From contig JAOUPA010000047.1 of NCBI GenBank assembly GCA_029880105.1, positions 1 to 12,197 of the forward strand: 12,197 bases of DNA, written 5' to 3'. Source of the DNA: Gammaproteobacteria bacterium (lineage in GTDB: Bacteria > Pseudomonadota > Gammaproteobacteria > SZUA-229). Of this stretch, positions 1 through 7,560 are shown piece by piece (within the stretch, counting starts at the first letter, position 1; every line of letters starts with the position of its first letter). The translations under genes and the position numbers were made by a program. The notes under the pieces are model-generated. The model was not told where the DNA came from and searched no databases. It saw only the letters and a list, made by a program, of their open reading frames with translations.

Positions 1-372
1 TCCACAGACGATAATGAAATAACCGATTGTTCTGAGTCTCTCGATATCAACATGGAACAGGAGCTCATTATAGCCAGACAAGAAGCGCAGTCGGCCCTGG
101 AAAAAATTGCGCGTCTACCAGCCAATGTTAAACCTGGGGTATGGTTTGAAGTCTTTAATGGCGATGGAAAGGCGATTCGTCGTCTCAAGATGTCTACCAT
201 ACTCACCGAAGCCGCAAAAATTATCTTTGTTGATAGAAAAGGTATTAAAGTCATCGAAAAAGATGCCGGCGAGTTTGCTGACGAACTAACACAAAACATG
301 TCACGCCTACTTGCAGATCATTCTACTTTTGATCACGCACTCGGCAAAGTGATAGGATCTATGGCCGCTTAA
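1..372 (+). CDS. DUF1631 family protein, C-terminal end (5' truncated by window)
   Basis: The reading frame is open from the first base to a TAA at 370-372, giving 123 residues. The gene therefore begins outside the window, and the internal ATG at 52 is unlikely to be its start. The readable part has a charged helical stretch followed by a compact domain with the motif VKPGVWFEV, a basic RRLK segment, FVDRKGIKV and a final FDHALGKVIGSM. This pattern resembles the C-terminus of the large DUF1631 proteins of proteobacteria, whose function is not established; some are annotated, without good support, as thymidine phosphorylase. The assignment rests on motif memory over a short fragment. A methyltransferase gene starts 19 bases downstream on the same strand and may be co-transcribed. 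Confidence 0.65.
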   Translation, partial: STDDNEITDCSESLDINMEQELIIARQEAQSALEKIARLPANVKPGVWFEVFNGDGKAIRRLKMSTILTEAAKIIFVDRKGIKVIEKDAGEFADELTQNMSRLLADHSTFDHALGKVIGSMAA

Positions 373-391
373 TTATGAAACAACAAATAAC

Positions 392-991
392 ATGCAAAAT
401 AAACCTTATGCTGAATCCTGTGACCAGAACCGCGACGTCATACTTTCCGTTATTAAACCATTACTGGCGCTTTCATATTCTGTGCTGGAAATAGGTAGCG
501 GCACTGGGCAGCATGCGCTTTATTTTTCACACAAACTGCCACACCTGACCTGGCAGACTAGTGATCGCAACGAGAATATAGGTGGCATTAAGCTCTGGCT
601 ATCCGATTCTGCCCAAACGCTGCCAGAGCCAATTGAGCTGGATGTGAATAATAACCCATGGCCTGATATTGACTGTGATGCAGTATTTACTGCCAACACC
701 TGTCATATTATGAACCAGGATTCTGTTGTTGCCATGTTTAGTGGTATTGGCAAACTATTATCAGATGGTGGCCAATTTATTATTTATGGCCCGTTTAATT
801 ACAACCAGCGATACACCAGCCAGAGCAACGAGCACTTTGATCAATGGTTAAAATCTCGTGATCCAGAAAGCGGCATAAAACACTTTGAAGAATTAAATCA
901 TCTGGCAGCACTGTCGAATATGCACCTGACAAATGATTTTGAAATGCCTGCGAATAATCGTATATTGCACTGGGTTAAAAGAGGCGATTAG
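392..991 (+). CDS. DUF938 family class I SAM-dependent methyltransferase
   Basis: This 199-residue protein has the glycine-rich SAM-binding motif I VLEIGSGTGQHA at about residues 31-42. Later DUF938 signatures follow: FTANTCHIM near 99-107, YGPF at 132-135, the RDP segment at 156-158 and MPANN at 185-189. The length fits the complete family, which is a single Rossmann-type domain. No signal peptide or membrane segment is present, so it should be cytosolic. The substrate is unknown for the family. The ATG at 392 preserves the conserved N-terminal KPYAESCDQNRD segment; no good ribosome binding site precedes it, which suggests coupling to the gene 19 bases upstream. Its TAG overlaps the stop codon of the convergent HD-GYP gene. 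Confidence 0.85.
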   Translation: MQNKPYAESCDQNRDVILSVIKPLLALSYSVLEIGSGTGQHALYFSHKLPHLTWQTSDRNENIGGIKLWLSDSAQTLPEPIELDVNNNPWPDIDCDAVFTANTCHIMNQDSVVAMFSGIGKLLSDGGQFIIYGPFNYNQRYTSQSNEHFDQWLKSRDPESGIKHFEELNHLAALSNMHLTNDFEMPANNRILHWVKRGD

Positions 992-2133
992 CCATATTGA
1001 TTTTCAGAAAATACCCGCTGTATTTCTTCCACTTCATCCATATTATTAATAAGTGCGTTAACACAATCCCTGTCCAGTTTTTCGCCGGCAAGCTCCAGTA
1101 GAACTTCTATGGCCTGCTGGTTGGACCATGCCTGTTTATAAGGTCGAGTACTGGTCAATGCATCAAACACATCGGCAACAGCGACGATACGCGCCTCAAG
1201 CGGTATTTCATCTTGAACTCTTCCTTCTGGATACCCCGTGCCATTAATCGCCTCGTGATGATATTCAGCAATATTCTGAAGAATATCGATGTGTTTAATA
1301 TTGTGTAGACCAAAATTATTCACCAAATCATCGATCATCTCTCGACCTTTACGCGCATGCGTTTTCATCACGATAATTTCCTCTTCAGTCAGGCGGCCTG
1401 GCTTGAGCAAGACCTCATCGGGAATCGCGATCTTGCCAATATCGTGTAGCGAGGAAAACATAAAAACGTGTTCAATATATTCATCATCAAGGTTGTATTT
1501 TTTTGCAATACTACTGGCAATTAAGCGACTATAGCGAGACATCCTGTCGAGGTGGCTTCCGGTCTCTGGGTCACGCCGATGCGTAATCTGGCTGGTTGTC
1601 TTTACGGCAGCGGTTAAGGTTTTAATTGCGCTTAGCTCATTGATCACCATCAGGGAAATCATATGGCCATAGAGATCCATTTGCCGCAATACCGCCTCGG
1701 TAAAAACATCCCTTTCCATCGAATTAAAAAATACAAAACCAAAAAAATCACCTTCATTAAACATCGGTAGGGTATAGCTGGCCTTATAACCCTGTCGCGC
1801 AATTCTTTTTGTGCGGTCATGTTCATCTTCGGTAAAGGTCAACAAATTATTTATAACCCTCGGCAATCCTTTATCGAGTAATGCTTTAAGTGATGGGGAG
1901 TTATCAATCAGCTGGTGGTAGTTCTCCAGGTTCATACTGTCGCCAGTATTTAGATAGGTCTTGAGAACCCTTGTCTCCTGGTCATAGAGCGTTACTGCAA
2001 TACGTGCGATAAAGGGAAACTGCTGGCGAATAGACTCATGCGCCGTAACCAGTTTATCCCTGAGCGGCACATGCTTGTTAAGATTTTCAAGCGTGTCATG
2101 GTGCTCGACCGATACATCATTATTTTTAGACAT
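988..2133 (-). CDS. GAF-like / HD-GYP domain protein, probable cyclic-di-GMP phosphodiesterase
   Basis: This 381-residue protein has an N-terminal GAF-like sensor region (roughly residues 30-165). A linker helix leads to a full HD-GYP domain (about 175-365). The metal and catalytic signatures are intact: H194 in DPETGSHLDRM, H230-D231 in LHDIGKIAIPD, H260, the pair H292-H293 before E294, and the GYP triplet at 300-302 within NGTGYPEG. DVFDALTSTRPYK at 321-333 is also canonical. Proteins of this class hydrolyse cyclic di-GMP, and the complete motif set predicts an active enzyme. No membrane segment is visible, so the input to the GAF domain is probably a cytosolic ligand or partner, identity unknown. 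The ATG at 2133 has only a weak ribosome binding site. The gene is convergent with the methyltransferase, and the stop codons overlap by four bases. Confidence 0.92.
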   Translation of the reverse strand: MSKNNDVSVEHHDTLENLNKHVPLRDKLVTAHESIRQQFPFIARIAVTLYDQETRVLKTYLNTGDSMNLENYHQLIDNSPSLKALLDKGLPRVINNLLTFTEDEHDRTKRIARQGYKASYTLPMFNEGDFFGFVFFNSMERDVFTEAVLRQMDLYGHMISLMVINELSAIKTLTAAVKTTSQITHRRDPETGSHLDRMSRYSRLIASSIAKKYNLDDEYIEHVFMFSSLHDIGKIAIPDEVLLKPGRLTEEEIIVMKTHARKGREMIDDLVNNFGLHNIKHIDILQNIAEYHHEAINGTGYPEGRVQDEIPLEARIVAVADVFDALTSTRPYKQAWSNQQAIEVLLELAGEKLDRDCVNALINNMDEVEEIQRVFSENQYG

Positions 2134-2167
2134 TATCTATTCGCAAAGTCCAGGTCGTGTTAGCTGA

Positions 2168-2195
2168 ATAGTACACGATATTAAGCGATCTCCAA
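2168..2195 (-). promoter_or_regulatory. Candidate sigma-70 promoter for the HD-GYP gene
   Basis: Read on the minus strand, TTGGAG (2195-2190) and TACTAT (2173-2168) are separated by 16 bp. They match the -35 and -10 consensus at about four positions each. The start of transcription would lie about 30 bases before the ATG at 2133. This is a weak match in AT-rich DNA. Confidence 0.28.
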
Positions 2196-2249
2196 ATAGC
2201 ATCATTCAATTGCTCAAAGCAAGATTTACAATATTTAGTTAATCGTAAG

Positions 2250-2324
2250 ATGATGAAAAAGAAGAGATACTCATACTACGTCAACCATGGTTTGTACATA
2301 ATTCATCAGGGAAAATGGTTCTGA
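2250..2324 (+). CDS. Possible 24-residue micro-ORF, unassigned
   Basis: Two consecutive ATG codons open a 24-codon frame ending in TGA at 2322-2324. The predicted peptide is basic at the start (MMKKKR) and rich in tyrosine (YSYY) and aromatic residues. The ribosome binding site is poor (a TAAG just before the ATG), and the frame is short enough to arise by chance. It lies upstream of the rhodanese promoter candidate, so it is unlikely to act as a leader peptide for that gene. It is listed as a possibility only. Confidence 0.12.
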   Translation: MMKKKRYSYYVNHGLYIIHQGKWF

Positions 2325-2347
2325 ACGGGGTACAACATGTTTATGGA

Positions 2348-2376
2348 TTGATTGTCGCGGCTGTATATTATAGAAT
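2348..2376 (+). promoter_or_regulatory. Candidate sigma-70 promoter for the rhodanese gene
   Basis: TTGATT at 2348-2353 and TAGAAT at 2371-2376 are separated by exactly 17 bp. They match the -35 in four of six positions and the -10 in five of six. Transcription would begin near 2383, about 25 bases before the ATG at 2409. This would be a natural start for the rhodanese-HMA-queA-tgt run. Confidence 0.5.
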
Positions 2377-2408
2377 ACTTATATTTGTAACAGCCCACAG
2401 ATGGATAT

Positions 2409-2699
2409 ATGAACACAGAAATTTCCTGCGAACATTTACAAGAACTTCTAGCCAGGGGCGCTCAATTGATCGATGTGCGCTCAACCATGGAATTTGCACA
2501 GGGCGCGCTCAATGGTGCGATCAACCTGCCCATCGATTCATTCCAGCATAATATGGATGCTATCGATCAGAGCAAACCCGTTTTACTATACTGCCGTTCA
2601 GGTGCCCGCTCTGGCATGGTAAAAAACTTCCTGGACTCACTTGGCTATCAGAACGTATACAATATTGGCAGCTATAGCCGTTATGCTTTCTGCCAGTAA
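2409..2699 (+). CDS. Single-domain rhodanese (sulfurtransferase)
   Basis: This 96-residue protein is one rhodanese domain. It has IDVRSTMEF near residues 21-29 and GAINLP at 36-41. The active-site loop CRSGAR at 62-67 places the catalytic cysteine at C62. Such proteins carry sulfane sulfur as a cysteine persulfide and pass it to thiol acceptors. The six-residue active loop is the sulfurtransferase type rather than the longer loop of Cdc25-like phosphatases. No signal peptide is seen, so a cytosolic location like that of GlpE is likely. The in-frame ATG at 2401 is followed at once by TGA and is not the start. The gene is followed after 33 bp by an HMA protein, which suggests a shared sulfur or metal role, but the acceptor is not shown by sequence. 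Confidence 0.88.
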   Translation: MNTEISCEHLQELLARGAQLIDVRSTMEFAQGALNGAINLPIDSFQHNMDAIDQSKPVLLYCRSGARSGMVKNFLDSLGYQNVYNIGSYSRYAFCQ

Positions 2700-2732
2700 A
2701 CTAGACTGAACAGCCCGGGAGACTGAAACTCC

Positions 2733-3014
2733 ATGATCTACGAAATCAGTGTTGAAAACATCAAATGCGGTGGTTGTGCTGGCACGATTACCAAAAAGAT
2801 CAATGAGATCGAAGGTGTTAACAGCACGAATGTAGAAATAGAGACAGGCCTTGTCAAAATCGACGCCGTAGAAGGGCTACGCGATACCCTGGTTTCAAAT
2901 CTGTTGAAGCTGGGTTATCCAGAAACTGGAACCGCTGCCGGCATGGCCGCAGCCAAGGCCAAGGCCAAATCTTTCGTCAGCTGTGCTGTTGGCCGTATTA
3001 ACGCCGATAAATAG
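2733..3014 (+). CDS. Small heavy-metal-associated (HMA) domain protein with Ala/Lys tail
   Basis: The 93-residue product begins with an HMA ferredoxin-like fold (residues 1-64). Its metal-binding pair is C12 and C15 in IKCGGCAG, and GVNSTNVEIETGLVKI follows in the usual beta-alpha-beta position. Proteins of this type bind Cu(I) or other soft metals and act as chaperones. Here the Met normally found before the motif is replaced by Ile-Lys, and the intervening residues are Gly-Gly. After GYPETG a tail of about 28 residues, rich in Ala and Lys, contains one further cysteine (C84) in FVSCAVGRI; it is not part of the minimal HMA fold. A ribosome binding site GGGAGA at 2717-2722 stands 10 bases before the ATG. 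The neighbouring rhodanese and its probable shared promoter suggest a joint role. Metal identity is unknown. Confidence 0.82.
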   Translation: MIYEISVENIKCGGCAGTITKKINEIEGVNSTNVEIETGLVKIDAVEGLRDTLVSNLLKLGYPETGTAAGMAAAKAKAKSFVSCAVGRINADK

Positions 3015-3060
3015 CTGAAAACCCGCGTTCCAGCGCATTTCGTGGTACTCTACGCGCGCC

Positions 3061-4092
3061 ATGCGTACTGACGATTTTTACTTTGATCTTCCTGACGAGC
3101 TCATCGCTCAGCAGCCCTGTGAGCAACGCTCTGCCAGTCGGTTGCTGCATCTTGCCCGCAGCCCAGAATCTGACCAACTCCAGCACCTGCAATTCTCTGA
3201 TTTACCAGACCTGATCAACCCTGAAGACCTGCTTGTTTTCAATGACACACGCGTTATTCCAGCACGCTTATATGGCCAGAAAGCCACCGGCGGTAAAGTT
3301 GAAGTGCTGGTCGAGCGCCTGGTCAATGAAAAACGCTGCTTGGCCCATGTCCGCGCCAGTAAAACACCCAAAGTCGATTCACTGCTTCACATTGGCAACG
3401 AGGGTGAATACACGCTAAAAGTTGAAGCCCGCCAGGATGACCTGTTTGAGCTGTCATCTAACAGCGATACCGACCTGTCCGAGATCATGCAGCGCGTAGG
3501 CCATATTCCACTTCCACCTTATATAACCCGCGCCGATGAGGCCGTCGATTTTGAACGCTATCAGACGGTGTACTCAAAAAAACCCGGCGCCGTGGCCGCA
3601 CCGACCGCTGGCCTGCATTTTGATGAGGCTATTCTCAAAGTGCTCAAAGACAAGGGCGTACAATCGACCTTCGTTACCCTGCATGTGGGGGCTGGTACCT
3701 TCCAGCCGGTTCGTGCTGAACATATCGAAGATCACCATATGCACAGCGAATACCTGGAGGTGAGCCAGGCTACGGTCGATACCTGCCGTGAAGCCAGGAA
3801 AAGAGGCGGCCGCATCATTGCTGTCGGCACCACAGCCGTGCGCTCGCTGGAAACCGCCTCGACCAGCGGTGAGCTTAAAGCATTTACAGGGGAGACCAGT
3901 ATCTTCATCTACCCGGGTTACCAGTTCCGTAGCGTCGATGCCATGGTAACTAACTTTCATTTATCGGAATCTACCTTATTAATGCTGGTTAGCGCCTTTG
4001 CCGGCAGGGAAACTGTTCTGACGGCTTACCAGCAGGCCGTTGAACATCATTACCGTTTCTTCAGTTACGGTGATGCCATGTTTATTTCCTGA
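3061..4092 (+). CDS. queA: S-adenosylmethionine:tRNA ribosyltransferase-isomerase QueA
   Basis: QueA transfers and isomerises the ribose of SAM onto 7-aminomethyl-7-deazaguanine in tRNA, making epoxyqueuosine. The 343-residue protein shows the family signatures in order: FDLPDELIAQ at 8-17, NDTRVIPARL at 61-70, GHIPLPPYI at 147-155, APTAGLHF at 180-187, TLHVGAGTFQPV at 206-217, VGTTAVRSLE at 255-264, TNFHLSES at 297-304 and FSYGDAMFI at the C-terminus. It aligns end to end with E. coli QueA but lacks the short tail after FSYGDAMFI. The ATG at 3061 places the first conserved residues correctly, although no clear Shine-Dalgarno precedes it. The tgt gene follows after 52 bp, so the last two cytosolic tRNA steps are paired as in E. 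coli. Confidence 0.97.
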   Translation: MRTDDFYFDLPDELIAQQPCEQRSASRLLHLARSPESDQLQHLQFSDLPDLINPEDLLVFNDTRVIPARLYGQKATGGKVEVLVERLVNEKRCLAHVRASKTPKVDSLLHIGNEGEYTLKVEARQDDLFELSSNSDTDLSEIMQRVGHIPLPPYITRADEAVDFERYQTVYSKKPGAVAAPTAGLHFDEAILKVLKDKGVQSTFVTLHVGAGTFQPVRAEHIEDHHMHSEYLEVSQATVDTCREARKRGGRIIAVGTTAVRSLETASTSGELKAFTGETSIFIYPGYQFRSVDAMVTNFHLSESTLLMLVSAFAGRETVLTAYQQAVEHHYRFFSYGDAMFIS

Positions 4093-4144
4093 TGCACGCA
4101 ACAGATAAATAACTTTAATAAAATATTGTATCTTATTGTTTAAT

Positions 4145-5242
4145 ATGAAATTCACCTTACTAAATAACGATAAAGCAGCACGCAGGGGACGACTGGAGTT
4201 CGAGCGCGGCAGCGTTGAAACACCGGCCTTTATGCCCGTAGGCACCTACGGCACGGTTAAGGCTATGACCCCGGAAGAACTTGAAGGCATGGGTGCGCAG
4301 ATCATTCTAGGAAATACCTTCCACCTGATGCTCAGACCTGGCACTGAGATCATCAAAAAACACGGCGATCTGCATGATTTCACCCACTGGAAGGGGCCGA
4401 TACTGACCGATTCGGGTGGTTTTCAGGTGTTCAGCCTGGCCAAGATGCGAAAGATTACAGAGAAGGGCGTAGTCTTCCAGTCACCAATCGACGGCTCAAA
4501 AGTCGAGCTGACGCCCGAGAGTTCGATGCAGGTGCAGAAAGACCTGGGCTCTGACATCGTCATGATCTTCGACGAGTGCACCCCATACCCGGCCACAGAG
4601 ACAGAGGCCAGCGAATCCATGGAACTCTCATTACGCTGGGCGGAACGCTGCAAAAAGGCCCATGAAGGCAATCCCAATGCCCTGTTTGGTATTGTTCAGG
4701 GGGGCATGTATCCGGCACTGCGCCATCGCTCAGCCGAAGAACTCACCAAAATTGGTTTTGATGGTTATGCCATTGGTGGCCTGTCCGTAGGCGAACCCGA
4801 AGAAGACCGTAATAATGTACTTGATGAAACTTTACCGATCTTACCTGATGATAAACCCCGCTACCTGATGGGTGTCGGCACACCTTCAGACATTATCGAG
4901 GCGGTACGCCGCGGCGTGGATATGTTTGACTGTGTAATTCCGACTCGGCATGCCCGCACTGGATTCCTGTATACCCACCACGGCATCGTCAAGATTAGAA
5001 ACAGCAAATATACTGATGATACCCGGCCACTTGATGAGCTCTGCCACTGCTACACCTGCCAGAACTACAGCCGGTCATACCTGCGCCACCTGGACAAATG
5101 CGGTGAAATTCTGGGTGTACGCCTGAATACCATCCATAACCTGCATTTCTACCAGGATCTAATGCGTGATATTCGGTCAGCGATAGAAACCAACCGTTTT
5201 GAGGAATTTGCTGAGCAATTCCTCGCTAAAATGCAGGAATAA
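4145..5242 (+). CDS. tgt: Queuine tRNA-ribosyltransferase (tRNA-guanine transglycosylase)
   Basis: Tgt exchanges guanine-34 of tRNAs with GUN anticodons for the queuosine precursor preQ1. The 365-residue product has the base-binding motif DSGGFQ at 89-94 (D89), FDECTPYP at 142-149, GIVQGG at 182-187 and the nucleophile D262 in DMFDCVIPTRHAR. The zinc site is intact: C300, C302, C305 and H331. The protein starts MKFTLLNN, collinear with E. coli MKFELDTT. The ATG at 4145 is therefore preferred over an in-frame TTG nine bases upstream, which would add three residues absent from the family. No convincing Shine-Dalgarno precedes this ATG and the upstream sequence is very AT-rich. The gene is followed by yajC after 77 bp. 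A short hairpin overlaps the stop codon. Confidence 0.97.
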   Translation: MKFTLLNNDKAARRGRLEFERGSVETPAFMPVGTYGTVKAMTPEELEGMGAQIILGNTFHLMLRPGTEIIKKHGDLHDFTHWKGPILTDSGGFQVFSLAKMRKITEKGVVFQSPIDGSKVELTPESSMQVQKDLGSDIVMIFDECTPYPATETEASESMELSLRWAERCKKAHEGNPNALFGIVQGGMYPALRHRSAEELTKIGFDGYAIGGLSVGEPEEDRNNVLDETLPILPDDKPRYLMGVGTPSDIIEAVRRGVDMFDCVIPTRHARTGFLYTHHGIVKIRNSKYTDDTRPLDELCHCYTCQNYSRSYLRHLDKCGEILGVRLNTIHNLHFYQDLMRDIRSAIETNRFEEFAEQFLAKMQE

Positions 5243-5255
5243 CCCTTATCCTGCA
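5232..5255 (+). repeat. Imperfect hairpin over the tgt stop codon
   Basis: TGCAGG at 5232-5237 and CCTGCA at 5250-5255 form perfect arms. Inside them ATAA pairs with TTAT with one bulged A, leaving a CCC loop. The ten-pair stem contains the TAA stop of tgt. No T-run follows, so it is not a canonical intrinsic terminator. It could stabilise the 3' end of a processed tgt message or lie there by chance. Confidence 0.4.
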
Positions 5256-5273
5256 AGGCATCTGTGGCATAAT
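5246..5273 (+). promoter_or_regulatory. Candidate promoter for yajC-secD-secF
   Basis: CATAAT at 5268-5273 matches the -10 consensus in five of six positions. The upstream TTATCC at 5246-5251 is a weak -35 at 16 bp. Transcription would start near 5280, about 40 bases before yajC. An internal promoter is plausible because secDF expression need not follow queuosine genes. The -35 half overlaps the tgt-end hairpin. Confidence 0.4.
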
Positions 5274-5319
5274 ATCGCGCTTTAATTATTCAACAACCGA
5301 TCAATAACCGGGGACACCA

Positions 5320-5658
5320 ATGAGCTTTTTTATATCTGACGCCATCGCCGAGGCAGCGCCAGCTGCAGCACAACAACCAGATCCACTGGCTTCGCTGATA
5401 CTGCCAATTGGCCTGGTCGTACTTTTCTACTTTTTCCTGATTCGCCCACAAAGCAAACGCCAGAAAGAGCATAGGGAAATGGTTGCAGGCCTGCAAAAGG
5501 GCGAGGAAATTATCACCACTGGCGGCTTGCTGGGCAAGGTAACTAACGTCGGTGAAAATTTCGTTACCCTCGAAATTAGTAAAGACATGCTCATTCACGT
5601 ACAGAAAAATTCCGTACAGGCCATCATGCCAAAGGGCACCATCAAAGAACTACAATAA
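5320..5658 (+). CDS. yajC: Sec translocon accessory subunit YajC
   Basis: YajC is a small inner-membrane protein that associates with SecD and SecF in the Sec export machinery. The 112-residue protein has an Ala/Gln-rich N-terminus and one transmembrane segment at about 24-41. The family motif RPQSKRQKEH follows, then a small cytosolic domain with KGEEIITTGGLLGKV at 60-74. Length is typical. GGGGA at 5310-5314 lies five bases before the ATG. The secD gene follows after 21 bp, the classical order. Confidence 0.96.
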   Translation: MSFFISDAIAEAAPAAAQQPDPLASLILPIGLVVLFYFFLIRPQSKRQKEHREMVAGLQKGEEIITTGGLLGKVTNVGENFVTLEISKDMLIHVQKNSVQAIMPKGTIKELQ

Positions 5659-5679
5659 AGCTTAAGGAAATCATCAGCC

Positions 5680-7530
5680 ATGCTGAATCAGTATCCATTG
5701 TGGAAATACCTCATGCTAGCCATAGTGCTAGTCGTGGGCAGTCTATATGCATTACCCAATCTCTACGGCGAAGATCCTTCTGTACAGGTTTCGCATCGCA
5801 CACAGCCACTTGAACAGGGTGATCTCCTGGCAGTTGAACAGGTACTGAACAAGGAGGCCATCGAGTTCAAACGCATAGAACTTGAAAACAACAAGGTACT
5901 GGTTCGATTTAATGACGAACACACCCAACTCAAGGCAGCTGATGCATTAAAAGATGCTCTTGATAAAAAATACCTGGTTGCACTCAACCTTGCAGCTGCC
6001 ACCCCCGACTGGCTACGCTCACTGAATGCATCTCCTATGTATCTCGGTCTTGATCTAAGAGGCGGCATCCACTTCCTGATGGAAGTTGATATGGAAGCTG
6101 CGATTAAACGCCTTGAAGAGAGCCTGATTTCTGACATCAAGAGCGCTCTACGGGAAGAAAAGATACGTTACCGCGGTGTACGTCTGGACGACCATATTTT
6201 ACAAATTGATTTTAGCGACGCCACGTCTGTCGAAAGTGCGCTGTCTATACTCAAACGTCAGTTCCGCCAGCTGGATCTATCACAACAGGGTGAGCAGCTC
6301 AGCATTCAAGGCAAACTAACCGAAGTCGCTATTCGCGATGAGAAAAAATCTGCACTACAACAAAACATTATTACCTTACGTAACCGTGTTAACGAACTTG
6401 GTGTAGCAGAGCCAATTATTCAACAGCAGGGTGATTCACGCATAGTCGTACAACTACCTGGCGTGCAGGACTCCGCACGAGCCAAAACCATTCTTGGCGG
6501 CACGGCAACACTGGAATTCAGATTAACCGAAGGTAGCGTTACTGACTGGTATGATGCTGAAGAATCAGGCCGCATACCTTTGAATGCCCTGTTATACCAT
6601 GAGCGCAACGGCAATCCAGTTTTACTTAATCGCCGCGTCATCGTCACTGGCGACATGATTACTGACGCCGCTTCTACCATCGACACAGACAAAGGCGTGC
6701 CTGCTGTGAGTGTTAGCCTGGATGGTAAAGGCGCCAAAAAGATGAATGACACAACTCGTGAAAATGTTGGTCATAAAATGGCAGTAGTCTTCATTGAAAG
6801 CAAAGTTGAAACCAAACAGGTTGGCGACGAGACAGTAAAGCAACGCAGCATCACCAAGGAAGTAATCAATGTTGCTACCATCCAGGGTGTATTTGGTGCA
6901 AGATTCCAGATCACCGGCATGGAATCGCAGGAAGCTCGCGACCTGTCTCTGTTACTTCGTGCGGGCTCACTCAGGGCACCTATTGAAATTATCGAAGAGC
7001 GTACCATTGGTCCAAGCCTGGGCGCTGACAACATCAAACAGGGCTTCCAGTCAGTTATGATTGGCTTTGTCCTGGTACTTATTTTTATGGCTATTTACTA
7101 CAGGGCATTCGGCCTGATAGCCAATGTTGCTCTAACCGTCAACCTGGTTTTACTAATTGCCATCCTATCGATGTTGCAGGCGACATTAACCCTGCCGGGT
7201 ATTGCAGGTATTGTATTAACTGTGGGTATGGCCGTTGACGCCAATGTGCTGATTTATGAACGCATTAGAGAAGAGCTGCGTAATGGCAATTCAATACAGG
7301 CGAGCATACACGCAGGTTATGAAAAGGCATTCAGCACCATCACCGATGCCAACATTACCACACTGATTGCAGCTGTTGTCCTGTTCAGCCTTGGTACCGG
7401 ACCCATTAAAGGTTTTGCTATTACTTTGAGCATTGGCATTATCACTTCAATGTTTACTGCCATTGTAGGCACACGTGCTATCGTCAATTTTGTATACGGT
7501 AATCGTCATCTCGAAAAAATATCTATATAA
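5680..7530 (+). CDS. secD: Protein translocase subunit SecD
   Basis: SecD, with SecF, uses the proton-motive force to finish Sec-dependent export on the periplasmic side. The 616-residue protein has TM1 at about 8-27 and a large periplasmic region (28-452) that includes YLGLDLRGGIHFL at 121-133. Five further membrane segments lie at about 453-605. The proton-relay motif GMAVDANVLIYERIREE at 516-532 carries the conserved D520. Length matches E. coli SecD (615). AAGGAAA at 5664-5670 is a good ribosome binding site for the ATG at 5680. The gene is separate from secF, not fused as in some Bacillus, and secF follows after 30 bp. Confidence 0.98.
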   Translation: MLNQYPLWKYLMLAIVLVVGSLYALPNLYGEDPSVQVSHRTQPLEQGDLLAVEQVLNKEAIEFKRIELENNKVLVRFNDEHTQLKAADALKDALDKKYLVALNLAAATPDWLRSLNASPMYLGLDLRGGIHFLMEVDMEAAIKRLEESLISDIKSALREEKIRYRGVRLDDHILQIDFSDATSVESALSILKRQFRQLDLSQQGEQLSIQGKLTEVAIRDEKKSALQQNIITLRNRVNELGVAEPIIQQQGDSRIVVQLPGVQDSARAKTILGGTATLEFRLTEGSVTDWYDAEESGRIPLNALLYHERNGNPVLLNRRVIVTGDMITDAASTIDTDKGVPAVSVSLDGKGAKKMNDTTRENVGHKMAVVFIESKVETKQVGDETVKQRSITKEVINVATIQGVFGARFQITGMESQEARDLSLLLRAGSLRAPIEIIEERTIGPSLGADNIKQGFQSVMIGFVLVLIFMAIYYRAFGLIANVALTVNLVLLIAILSMLQATLTLPGIAGIVLTVGMAVDANVLIYERIREELRNGNSIQASIHAGYEKAFSTITDANITTLIAAVVLFSLGTGPIKGFAITLSIGIITSMFTAIVGTRAIVNFVYGNRHLEKISI

Positions 7531-7560
7531 AAAGATTCAACGCATCCACGAGACAAATAC

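Larger units (their letters stand above)
2134..2408. other. Divergent intergenic region between HD-GYP and rhodanese genes
   Basis: This 275-bp region carries the control signals for two divergently transcribed genes. The left half is AT-rich and must hold the promoter of the minus-strand HD-GYP gene. The right half has a better promoter candidate for the rhodanese gene. A 24-codon open frame at 2250-2324 is the only small ORF with an ATG worth listing. No strong hairpin or riboswitch-like fold was seen by eye. Confidence 0.6.

Noticed and set aside
375..391. ATG at 375 as start of the methyltransferase
   Set aside because: It is out of frame with the DUF938 reading frame, which is conserved from the ATG at 392.
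2315..2551. 78-codon open frame overlapping the rhodanese gene
   Set aside because: It overlaps the rhodanese in another frame, has no family resemblance and runs across the promoter candidate.
3574..3960. 128-codon minus-strand frame inside queA
   Set aside because: Antisense to conserved QueA motifs and without recognisable features.
4136..4144. TTG at 4136 as start of tgt
   Set aside because: The ATG at 4145 gives MKF, collinear with E. coli Tgt, and the extra three residues are not a family feature.
5232..5255. Intrinsic terminator after tgt
   Set aside because: The hairpin overlaps the stop codon and is followed by AAGGCATC, not a T-run.
5763..7037. Several antisense open frames inside secD
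   Set aside because: Ser/Arg-rich, no recognisable domain, fully overlapping a strongly conserved gene; shadows of secD codon use.
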